NCBI RefSeq assembly: GCF_018598175.1
Contig: NZ_JAHESE010000025.1
Span: 64,001-112,685, forward strand
Length of the DNA: 48,685 nt
Direction of reading: 5' to 3'
Origin: Dawidia cretensis
GTDB taxonomy: Bacteria; Bacteroidota; Bacteroidia; Cytophagales; Cyclobacteriaceae
Within the stretch, counting starts at the first letter, position 1, and every line of letters begins with the position of its first letter. The position numbers were made by a program, and so were the translations under genes. Below are positions 8,830 through 16,438 of this stretch, piece after piece. The notes below the pieces were generated by a model. The model saw only the letters and a program-made list of their open reading frames with translations. It ran no database searches and was not told the DNA's origin.

Positions 8830-10411
8830 ATGTCACGTGCATTAAACCAGGAGTTTCTGCAAATTCTGCATACGCTCAACAACAGCTCGGACAACCTCTA
8901 TATTACGGGCCGCGCCGGCACGGGCAAATCCACGCTGCTGAAATATTTCATCCGTACCACCTCAAAAAAGCACGTTGTACTCGCCCCCACGGGCACGGCG
9001 GCGCTAAATATCGGCGGTCAAACGATACATTCCTTTTTTCGCTTTGAACCGGAAATCATTCATCCGGCCACCATTAAGATAGACCACAAAAGAGCAGACT
9101 TATTTCGAACACTGGAAATGATTATCATCGACGAGGTCTCCATGGTCCGTGCTGACCTGATGGACGGAATCGATATCGCCTTGCGCAAAAACTGCCGAAA
9201 GCCCCATACTCCCTTCGGGGGAACAAATGGTTTTTGTGGGCGACTTATTTCAGCTCCCACCAGTGCTGCACGATAAAGACGAGGAAGTGATCTATACCCG
9301 CTATGGCGGAGAATACTTCTTTCACGCGCCGGTATTCCAGAATTTTAATCTCCCGGTCCGTGAGCTTACGACAGTGGTGCGTCAGTCACCGCAGCAGATA
9401 AAATTCAAAGCCCTGCTGGACAACATCCGCGTCAACCGCGTGCGCGACACAGACTTGAAGCTCCTCCAATCGCGCTGCAAGAAGCCAACGGCAGCCCACA
9501 AGCACGCCCTATACCTGACAACAACCCGCAAAGCCGCGAATGGCTTCAATAAAAAGAAGCTGGATGAGATCGATTCGGCGCCCTTCCAATTTGAAGGCAC
9601 CTTACTGGGCGAATACGAAAAGCTTCAGGACTTGAGCCACCATAAGCTAAACAATAAATTTCCGGCACCCTATATACTCGAGCTTAAAAAAGGCGCTCAA
9701 ATCATGATGGTCAAAAATGATCCGCAGAAACGCTGGGCCAACGGTAGCATCGGAAAAATCAGTAAAGTAGGCCGTCGCGGTATCGCGGTAATAATCGACG
9801 ACAAAGAATATAAAGTAGCGCCCGAGCAATGGTCGGAAATCCAATACGAACTGGACAGAGATACCGGTGCCATCGAGCCCAGGGTAGTCGCAGCGTTCGT
9901 TCAATACCCCTTGCAGCTGGCGTTTGCCATGACCATCCACAAAAGCCAGGGGAAAACATTTAGCAAGATCACCATCGATACCGGCACTGGCGCGTTTGCG
10001 CACGGGCAGATGTATGTCGCGCTCAGTCGGTGTACAACGTTACAGGGGATTACGCTGGTCAATCCGGTAGACAAACGCGACATCATTGTCGACCCGCGCG
10101 TCATTGACTTTTATACCGGGGGAAAGATCACCCGTACAAAATTTCAGAAACAATCACCTGCTGTTAAAAAGGCGCTGCTGGAGGCTATCTCCCGCGGCAA
10201 CCCTATCACCATCGAATACCGTAAAACCAGGGACGAGATCAGCAAACGCACCATCAGCCGTGTGGAAATTTGCAACGACTACCAGGACAACGGCTATGAA
10301 GACGCCCACATCCGAGCCTATTGTCACCTCCGAAAAGCTGAGCGCACGTTCAAGATCGATCGAATCATAACGATCAAGACACTTCGCTCGCTGGGCCGCG
10401 TATCAGCCTGA
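8830..10411 (+). pseudogene. Pif1/RecD-type helicase with C-terminal WYL domain, interrupted by a frameshift
   Basis: Two overlapping frames make one protein of about 527 residues. The first (8830 to about 9219) has Walker A GRAGTGKSTLL and Walker B MIIIDEVSMV. The second (from about 9221, EQMVFVGDLFQLPPV) has the helicase motif III region, TTVVRQSP and the C-terminal motif MTIHKSQGKTF with YVALSRC. It ends in a WYL-like domain (about 10164-10380: AISRGNPITIEYRK ... AYCHLRKAERTFKIDRI). Such proteins are 5'-3' DNA helicases; WYL domains sense ligands or nucleic acid. The break is at the G5 run 9217-9221, and removing one G restores the frame. It is either a recent mutation or a sequence error, because both halves otherwise look intact. 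Confidence 0.85.
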
Positions 10412-10507
10412 AAAACAACGAAACCTGACGTCGGTCAATAGATACCGACAGTAGTGATTTTGCATTAAAACCACCGCTCACTATCTTGTAATACAGTTGC
10501 AAAAAAT

Positions 10508-10921
10508 ATGAAAACCCATACCACCAATTATTTCGATACGTTTATCGAGGTAGCCGAAGATACAAAGGCCAGCAGTGGCACAAAACCACCGTCGAAAGGC
10601 GACGCTAAAACCGTGGCCGAAATGCAGTATGCTTTAGTCGCCAGAAGCCCGTACAAATATACCTCGGACGACGTACTCTTCCGGGTATACGCGGAGCGGA
10701 ACGACATTCCCAAAGATGAGCACAAAATAGCCCGGGAGCAATTCTTCTCAAAAGGACAGGCCTGTCTTCGCGCCTCTCCACTCACAAAAACGTATGGCTT
10801 CGGGGTCCACAGCAACAGCGAAGGCAAGATCGCCCTCTATGGCATGGAAACTCCGGAGTACGAGAAACTGACAAAAGACACAAAGGTCAAAAAAGTCAAG
10901 GCCATGAAGTCGGCCCGATAA
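10508..10921 (+). CDS. DUF6157-like protein
   Basis: A 137-residue soluble protein without signal peptide or membrane span. The opening HTTNYFDTFIEVAEDTKA, the central QYALVARSPYKYTSDDVLF and the later FFSKGQACLRASPLTKTYGFGVH match my memory of the DUF6157 family, whose function is unknown. The C-terminus is lysine-rich (KLTKDTKVKKVKAMKSAR), which could bind nucleic acid, but this is only a composition argument. It stands alone between the helicase and a convergent flavoprotein gene. A weak inverted repeat (GTCGGT at 10430-10435, ACCGAC at 10444-10449) lies just after the helicase gene. Confidence 0.7.
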   Translation: MKTHTTNYFDTFIEVAEDTKASSGTKPPSKGDAKTVAEMQYALVARSPYKYTSDDVLFRVYAERNDIPKDEHKIAREQFFSKGQACLRASPLTKTYGFGVHSNSEGKIALYGMETPEYEKLTKDTKVKKVKAMKSAR

Positions 10922-10954
10922 GGCCTCGCCCAACAGCATGACCATAGTAGGCCG

Positions 10955-11653
10955 TCAGGACCAAAACCCGTTCGCAAATACCTTCGCACGAAATCCCGGA
11001 ACAGCCTTCAAAGCCTTCCGCACTGTCTGCACCATGGGAATGTGCCCCGCGACATACACCGCGCTATAGCGGGTCAAATCTTTCCCTTGAATAGCCTTCA
11101 GCAACAGCTCCGCCGCATCGGCGTCTTTTCTCATCATAAAATTAAAACCGCCGTGCTCCGCCACCAGCGACGCGGGCAGCGTGTATACTTCGTTTAGATA
11201 GACAAAGGCATCCAATGGCTGGCGCCCGGGGGAAATCATTTGCTTCAACGTCATAAAGTGCCCCAGTGCACTCCCATCCCCCAGCCCCAGCACATGGCCA
11301 TCCGACGAAGGTAACGATGCCGTGCTCGCAGGCGAAAACTGTATCGTGTCGCCTACCCGCAGTTGCTGGGCCCACGCGCTACCAAACCCTTTGTGCCCCG
11401 TCTCAATCAGTACGGTACATTGATGCTTCCCGGCATTCCAGGTTGCAGGGCTGTAATCGCGGTATTCAAACTCGCCTACCTTGCACTTTATCCGGGGGAT
11501 AGACTTCCATTTAGTCATATCGACTGTGGGAAGATAGACGACCAGCTCCACCATGGCCGCCGGTTCCCAGTGCCTGACTTCCAGGACCTCCCCTTCATCG
11601 ATGAGGGCCTTCTCTATCAGATTGAATACTGCCTTCTTAATGCCATTCGCCAT
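10955..11653 (-). CDS. Siderophore-interacting-type FAD-binding oxidoreductase
   Basis: A 232-residue soluble protein resembling the siderophore-interacting (SIP/ViuB) group of the ferredoxin reductase superfamily, slightly shorter than typical members. The N-terminal barrel has FEYRDYSPATWNAG (about residues 62-75), which fits the RxYS flavin-binding strand. It is followed by VGDTIQFSPAST and a C-terminal NAD(P)H-type Rossmann part (GDGSALGHFMTLKQM, YVAGHIPMVQTVRKAL). The family reduces ferric siderophores or transfers electrons from NAD(P)H. It lies 91 bases downstream of an AraC regulator gene on the same strand, so co-regulation is likely. No siderophore transporter is visible here, so the substrate is open. 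Confidence 0.75.
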   Translation of the reverse strand: MANGIKKAVFNLIEKALIDEGEVLEVRHWEPAAMVELVVYLPTVDMTKWKSIPRIKCKVGEFEYRDYSPATWNAGKHQCTVLIETGHKGFGSAWAQQLRVGDTIQFSPASTASLPSSDGHVLGLGDGSALGHFMTLKQMISPGRQPLDAFVYLNEVYTLPASLVAEHGGFNFMMRKDADAAELLLKAIQGKDLTRYSAVYVAGHIPMVQTVRKALKAVPGFRAKVFANGFWS

Positions 11654-11744
11654 ACTCTGTCGCTGCGATTAATACTACACAACGCAAAGGACGGGCAACC
11701 GCCACCCGGCAACAATGACCGATCCATGGCAATGATAGGACAAA

Positions 11745-12680
11745 TCACGGTAACTTGATTTTTTGCCGGAACTGCAGCGGTGTCTGCCCGGTCATCTTCC
11801 GAAACAAACGATTAAAATAGCCCGGGTCAGCATACCCAAGCTTGAAAGCGATCTCCTTTACCGATTGCGTTGTATAGAAAAGCGTGCGCTTAGCCTCCAA
11901 GATAATTTCATGATGGATCCAATGACTAACAGGATATCCGGTGGTCTCCTTCACTACTTCGTTCAAATAGGCGGGTGAAATATGCAACGACGACGCATAC
12001 TGCGCCGGACTTTTCATCACCCGAAAATTGGCCAGGACCAATTTCCGGAATTGCTCGGTGATCAGCGCCGGACGCGAATGGTGACGTGCTTGCAGGTCCA
12101 GGTTCTGTTGAATCGCGGACGAAAATAAATTGAGACAAACGTCCAGCATCGAGCGCAACGTAGGCTCTAAACGAGGGTCTTGTTGCCAACGAGCGTCCAA
12201 CCGTTGCAGCAACCCAAAGCTCTCCTGAAAAAAAGAGACCTGCGAAGGCTCAACAGCAATAGGTCTGTTTCGAACAGCACTTTCCATCAACACCGAACGG
12301 AACGAATGATGGATCCAATCAGCATCCACCGCGATAAACCAGAACACGGCATTTTTTACATACACACCATGATGCACCTGTCCGGGCAGAATACACAAAG
12401 CAGCGCACCCCTTCGCCTCCACTTCCCGAAAATCAATCATCACCCGACTCACGCCACGCTCTTGAAAAATCAGGATATAATTCTCATCCCGGTGCGGCTT
12501 GTTGTTTTGCAAAAGCAGCGGATCAGAGACCTTCGCGATCTCAAACATCTCCTTCCCCCGCCCCCGAAGATTAAAGGTCGGAATCCCACTCCGCTTTTTC
12601 ATAGCATCAAAATTGACGAAAGTCTGGCCGTAAAGAAAAGAAATCCCGTCATCCGGCGAAATAAAATTCACGGAATCCAT
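11745..12680 (-). CDS. AraC family transcriptional regulator
   Basis: A 311-residue regulator. The N-terminal half is an AraC-type cupin-like sensor. The C-terminal 100 residues carry two helix-turn-helix motifs: first AQYASSLHISPAYLNEVVKE, then VKEIAFKLGYADPGYFNRLF followed by the conserved TGQTPLQFRQ. The gene precedes the siderophore-interacting-type flavoprotein on the same strand, so that gene is a plausible target. The inducer cannot be read from the sequence. The start is taken at MDSVNFISPDDG; no other nearby Met is better supported. Confidence 0.88.
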   Translation of the reverse strand: MDSVNFISPDDGISFLYGQTFVNFDAMKKRSGIPTFNLRGRGKEMFEIAKVSDPLLLQNNKPHRDENYILIFQERGVSRVMIDFREVEAKGCAALCILPGQVHHGVYVKNAVFWFIAVDADWIHHSFRSVLMESAVRNRPIAVEPSQVSFFQESFGLLQRLDARWQQDPRLEPTLRSMLDVCLNLFSSAIQQNLDLQARHHSRPALITEQFRKLVLANFRVMKSPAQYASSLHISPAYLNEVVKETTGYPVSHWIHHEIILEAKRTLFYTTQSVKEIAFKLGYADPGYFNRLFRKMTGQTPLQFRQKIKLP

Positions 12681-12754
12681 GGGACAAATCGCGGGTCTCC
12701 GGATCCCTGGTTCCGCCCACCATCTTTGTCCAACACGGCCGTGCCGGCCGATAT

Positions 12755-12771
12755 GCCAGTCTAAGACTGGC
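12755..12771. repeat. Palindrome GCCAGTCT-A-AGACTGGC
   Basis: Perfect 8-bp arms around one base, in the gap between two AraC genes. Both strands have no following T-run, so it is not a simple intrinsic terminator. On the minus strand it reads CCAGTCTTAGACTGG, sharing AGTCTTAG with hairpin elements near 36488 and 42255 and resembling the perfect hairpin at 42298-42319. It is treated as one copy of a small dispersed REP-like palindrome. Confidence 0.5.
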
Positions 12772-12783
12772 GCGGGCCCTTGC

Positions 12784-13701
12784 TTAAAACGACTGTCTAA
12801 ACTCCAATGGTGAAAGATTCGTCTTCGCCTTAAACAATTTACTAAACGACTGCGGATGTGAAAAGCCTAATTGATAGGCAATCTCACTCACTGTAAGATC
12901 CGTCGTCGACAGCTTCTCCTTTGCCCTATCGATCAGCCTATCGTGAATATGCTGCTGTGTATTCTTCCCCGTGAGCATCCGTAACATACTCCCCAAATAC
13001 CCCGGCGACACATTCAGCTCACTCGCCAGATACGTCACCGTCGGTACACCTTTTTCCGTCAGCGCATCACTTGCCAAATACGCCGCCAGCAGATCCTCCA
13101 TACGCGCCAGCAACGTATGATTGCTGACCTTTCGCGTAAGAAACTGACGATTATAAAAACGATCCGCGTAGTTCAACAACACTTCCAGCTGCGAAATGAC
13201 AATTGCCTGGCTAAACTGATCCATGTTCGCGCGGTACTCATGTATAATGCCTTGCATAACTCCGATCACAATCGCCTCTTCCTTCTCCGACAGGAAGAGT
13301 GCCTCGTGCACCGAGTAATCAAAGAAGGCGTACTGTTTAATAGACTTTGCCAACGGCGTATTCCAGAGAAAATCGGGATGAATCAGCAACATCCATCCCG
13401 TATGTTCAACTTCCTTGTCTGGCTCCCACTCGATGCGAAGCACTTGCCCCGGCGCCATAAACGTCATGATCCCCTCGTCGAAGTCATACACCTGCTGACC
13501 GTATTTCATCTTCCCGCCAAAGTTCCGCTTCAACGCAATCGAGTAGTGGTTCAATACCATCGTAAGCGCGTCGCTCGTGTCAGGATGACGGACGTCCTCA
13601 AACCGAACCACGCTAATGAGCGGATGTTCCGGCTTACCGAGCTGCATCAGGCGATGATATTCGCTGATGGAGCGGATGTGCTGCGGCTGACTTTGACTCA
13701 T
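12784..13701 (-). CDS. AraC family transcriptional regulator
   Basis: A 305-residue AraC regulator. The N-terminal part (about 1-190) is a cupin-like domain (VYDFDEGIMTFMAPGQVLRI). The C-terminal part has the two HTH units VTYLASELNVSPGYLGSMLR and VSEIAYQLGFSHPQSFSKLF and ends with NLSPLEFRQSF. The gene starts 12 bases after the stop of the NmrA-type oxidoreductase gene on the same strand, so the two are probably cotranscribed. AraC regulators of this type often control an adjacent redox enzyme, so autoregulation of this pair is a reasonable guess. Confidence 0.88.
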   Translation of the reverse strand: MSQSQPQHIRSISEYHRLMQLGKPEHPLISVVRFEDVRHPDTSDALTMVLNHYSIALKRNFGGKMKYGQQVYDFDEGIMTFMAPGQVLRIEWEPDKEVEHTGWMLLIHPDFLWNTPLAKSIKQYAFFDYSVHEALFLSEKEEAIVIGVMQGIIHEYRANMDQFSQAIVISQLEVLLNYADRFYNRQFLTRKVSNHTLLARMEDLLAAYLASDALTEKGVPTVTYLASELNVSPGYLGSMLRMLTGKNTQQHIHDRLIDRAKEKLSTTDLTVSEIAYQLGFSHPQSFSKLFKAKTNLSPLEFRQSF

Positions 13702-13713
13702 ACGACAAAGGTA

Positions 13714-14610
13714 TCAGCTTTGATGATAGACTGCTGCAAACTCCTTCGCAAAATCAGTCAGCTTTACCTTGCCAAAAACGGGCTTATGCTTGTTATAATC
13801 CTCCGCCAGCTTGCCCGTGTGAAGGCTGTCATACAAGTCCACGTACAGCCGGGCCGTATGCGGATTAAAACCCGCCTGTAGTGCGCGTGCCAACATTTCT
13901 TCGTTGGAGATCACCTCCCATCGCAGCCCAGGTTTGCCGATGGCATTGCCCAGGATACGCGCGATCTCATTCGCCGTCAGCTCCTCGCTGGCTACATACC
14001 GTATCTTCCGACCCGGGGTGGGATGTTCTATTTCGTCCGCAATCGCATCTGCAATATCCAGCGGCGAAACAATGGCCACCACATCCTCCGCCCCGTAATT
14101 GGAGACGATCTTTCCCGTCGCTTTGATCTGCCCGATAAAGCTCAACAGGTTATAATGAAATGACGTAGGCCGCAGGGTGGTAATGTTTATCTCCGCCGGC
14201 AACGCATTGAAGACCTCCTCCACCGCGTGCGCCCCTAAAATAAATCCCGTCCCGGCGTCCAGGTCCGCGCCAAAGCTGCTCAGGTGAATCACACGCTGCA
14301 CGCCCGAAGCAACAATAGCCTGTGCGTAACATTCACCCAACTGCCGGGTATACGAAATGGGCTCCAGCGACTGATCATAATAATAATTAGGCGGCGTCAT
14401 ACAATATACTACATCGGCGCCTTTGAACGTCTCTGTCAAAAAGGAAACATCCTCCAACGATCCAATCGCGGCCACGGCGCCCAGTGATTCAATAGCTGCC
14501 TGCTTATCAGCCTTACTGCTGATCACGATCACCTGGTGCCGGTTGGCAACGATTGTTTGGGTAAGCGGCTTGCTGATATTACCCAGCGAGCCCGTAATAA
14601 CAATTCTCAT
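13714..14610 (-). CDS. NmrA-type NAD(P)-binding oxidoreductase/sensor
   Basis: A 298-residue atypical short-chain dehydrogenase of the NmrA/NAD(P)H-azoreductase type. The N-terminal MRIVITGSLGNISKPL is a variant of the GxxGxxG dinucleotide motif. GADVVYCMTPPNYYYDQSLEP, GVQRVIHLSSFGAD and NITTLRPTSFHYNLL match the family's later landmarks. There is no canonical YxxxK catalytic pair. Family members bind NAD(P) and either reduce quinone-like substrates or act as redox sensors. It is the first gene of an apparent operon with the AraC regulator downstream. The exact activity is undetermined. Confidence 0.85.
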   Translation of the reverse strand: MRIVITGSLGNISKPLTQTIVANRHQVIVISSKADKQAAIESLGAVAAIGSLEDVSFLTETFKGADVVYCMTPPNYYYDQSLEPISYTRQLGECYAQAIVASGVQRVIHLSSFGADLDAGTGFILGAHAVEEVFNALPAEINITTLRPTSFHYNLLSFIGQIKATGKIVSNYGAEDVVAIVSPLDIADAIADEIEHPTPGRKIRYVASEELTANEIARILGNAIGKPGLRWEVISNEEMLARALQAGFNPHTARLYVDLYDSLHTGKLAEDYNKHKPVFGKVKLTDFAKEFAAVYHQS

Positions 14611-14940
14611 ATGCGTTGATTTTTATACCACAAATCTCCGCCAGAAATTGTCACGCATGTTAGTCGAATCGACTGACGTTGTAGCCATTCCGAATGCTTT
14701 ACATCGATCGCACGTACACACGGCCCATCAGGACTTCACCGGGTAGTGCCTGAACCAAAGTATACCCCTGTATACTAATTAATTATAGTTCCTCCCTTGG
14801 ATATTCTGGTATGGTAGCTACCTTCGCAACGCAATTATTAGTATCATAAAATATAGTGAGGCTCTCCTGGAGCTATTGGCCAAATTTTAAATGTATCAGA
14901 AATAAGTATAGTCTAATCTCAAATTATTAAAGCTGTGTTA
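14611..14940. other. Divergent intergenic region
   Basis: 330 bases between the divergent NmrA-type and IPT/TIG genes with no convincing gene. It holds an AGTATA-cccctg-TATACT inverted repeat at 14759-14776, which could be an operator, and AGTCG-AAT-CGACT at 14663-14675. The right half is markedly AT-rich and presumably carries the promoter of the lipoprotein gene. No clear -33/-7 pair stands out. Confidence 0.5.
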
Positions 14941-16362
14941 ATGAAAAAAGTACAACTCCTGTTTGTTCAGGCTACCGTGTGTCTGTCACTTCTTGTTGCG
15001 TGTGGTGGGGACAACGACGACCTCTCCACCAATCCTGATGATGTTGCTTTTTTGGACTTTTCGCCGGAGACGGCTTTCATCGGCGATGAGATCACGATCC
15101 ATGGCAGGAACCTGGGCACGAACCCGCATGCACTCATCGTTACCTTCGGCGATATTATTGCTAACGTCGTGACGGTGGACGGAACGTTCGCCAGGGTGAT
15201 TGTGCCCGATGATATAGAGACAGCTTCCGTCGGGTTAGAGCTCCGGATAAGCCTGGCATCTTTAAAATCTGGTAAAGCCTTTACCCTGAAAGCGCCGGTG
15301 ATAGAATCTATCTCGCCGACGTCGGTACTTCCCGGACAGGAAGTCGTCATCAAAGGCAATGGGTTTAGAAACTCCCAAAGGTTTGAGCAGGTAAAGTTTG
15401 GGAACACTATGTTGAAAGGTGAATCAGTCGACCCCGGCAATACCGAGCTTCACCTATATGTTCCCGCCGATGCGACGCCGGGTAAATATGCTGTTAGCGT
15501 AACGGTCGCCGGGTTGACCACCACGGCAACCGACCTGGTGGAAGTCACGGGGCCTCCCGTATTCTCAGGCTTCTTGCCGGCGACAGCTTTTATCGGCGAT
15601 GAGATTACCCTGACGGGTGAAAACCTGGGTACTGATCCCGACCGGTTGGCCGTCAGCTTTGGAGGCGTCGATGCCACGGTGGTGAGCGTCGACAAGACGT
15701 CGGCGAAGGTCATTGTGCCGGATGATATAGAAGCGTCTTCGGTACAGATTCGAATCAGTATACCGGGTGAAGAGCTTCTGAGCTCGGCCAACAATTTTAT
15801 ACTGAAAGCTCCTGTCGTCGAGTCGCTTTCGCTTATCCGCGGATACTCCGGGCAGTTGGTGAAGCTCATTGGTAAGGGTTTCAGAGACTCTTACCGGTTC
15901 GAGCAGGTGGCCTTTGGCAGCAAGGTCATCGAGCGGGGTTCCGTTGCCAGGCCCGGACATAATGAGCTGCTCGTCAGCGTGCCCGACAGGCTCGCGGCGG
16001 GAAAGTATCCCGTGTCTGTTACAGTCGCAGGCATGACCGCCACGGCGCCAGAGTCCTTTGAGGTCATCGTGCCATCCGTTACGTCGTTTACACCAGCCTC
16101 GGGATCCCGATACGCTACCATGACCATCACGGGAACAAACTTTATCGATACAAACTATACCGGCAATAAGGGCGGAAATACCAGTGTCAGTTTTGCTGAT
16201 TTTGCTACAGGCCTCAATTCACGATCAGGCCTTGTAACGTCGATCACGGATACGCAAATAACGGTCTTGGTACCGCAGCTGTGGCCGGGGACGTATAAAG
16301 TGACGGTCGGGGTGCAGGCGTCGTATGTTTCCGCGGAAGCGACTTTTACATACGAAGAGTAG
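14941..16362 (+). CDS. Lipoprotein with five IPT/TIG domains
   Basis: A surface or periplasmic lipoprotein of 473 residues. The ATG at 14941 is preferred over an upstream in-frame GTG at 14935 because it begins a lipoprotein signal (MKKVQLLFVQ ... LSLLVACGG) with the acylated Cys in LLVAC. Five IPT/TIG immunoglobulin-like domains follow in an A-B-A-B-C order. Units 1 and 3 share AFIGDEIT and NLGT, units 2 and 4 share GF(R)(N/D)S.RFEQV.FG, and unit 5 (ITGTNFIDTNYTGN) is divergent. IPT/TIG domains serve as spacers or ligand-binding modules in Bacteroidota surface glycan proteins. No catalytic domain is present, so a binding or adhesive role is inferred. Confidence 0.85.
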   Translation: MKKVQLLFVQATVCLSLLVACGGDNDDLSTNPDDVAFLDFSPETAFIGDEITIHGRNLGTNPHALIVTFGDIIANVVTVDGTFARVIVPDDIETASVGLELRISLASLKSGKAFTLKAPVIESISPTSVLPGQEVVIKGNGFRNSQRFEQVKFGNTMLKGESVDPGNTELHLYVPADATPGKYAVSVTVAGLTTTATDLVEVTGPPVFSGFLPATAFIGDEITLTGENLGTDPDRLAVSFGGVDATVVSVDKTSAKVIVPDDIEASSVQIRISIPGEELLSSANNFILKAPVVESLSLIRGYSGQLVKLIGKGFRDSYRFEQVAFGSKVIERGSVARPGHNELLVSVPDRLAAGKYPVSVTVAGMTATAPESFEVIVPSVTSFTPASGSRYATMTITGTNFIDTNYTGNKGGNTSVSFADFATGLNSRSGLVTSITDTQITVLVPQLWPGTYKVTVGVQASYVSAEATFTYEE

Positions 16363-16363
16363 C

Positions 16364-16436
16364 CAAAAAAAACAGCGTGCGTGTGCGCGCGAGAGCGGAT
16401 ACAGGTGTTCTGTTCGCTCTCACACTCACACTCTTT
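16364..16436 (-). terminator. Terminator-like hairpin between convergent genes
   Basis: An imperfect stem anchored by GAGAGCG (16391-16397) and CGCTCTC (16415-16421), extended by G-U-rich pairing, is followed on the minus strand by a T8 run (16364-16371). It lies directly after the stop of the UvrA-like gene at 16439 and after the lipoprotein gene on the other strand. The minus-strand arm GAGTGTGAGTGTGAGAGCGAA belongs to the 3'-end motif family also seen near 34920 and 44935. Confidence 0.65.
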
Positions 16437-16438
16437 CA

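Noticed and set aside
9211-9230. Programmed ribosomal frameshift in the helicase
   Set aside because: No slippery heptamer, stop-codon context or downstream pseudoknot was seen; a one-base indel is simpler.
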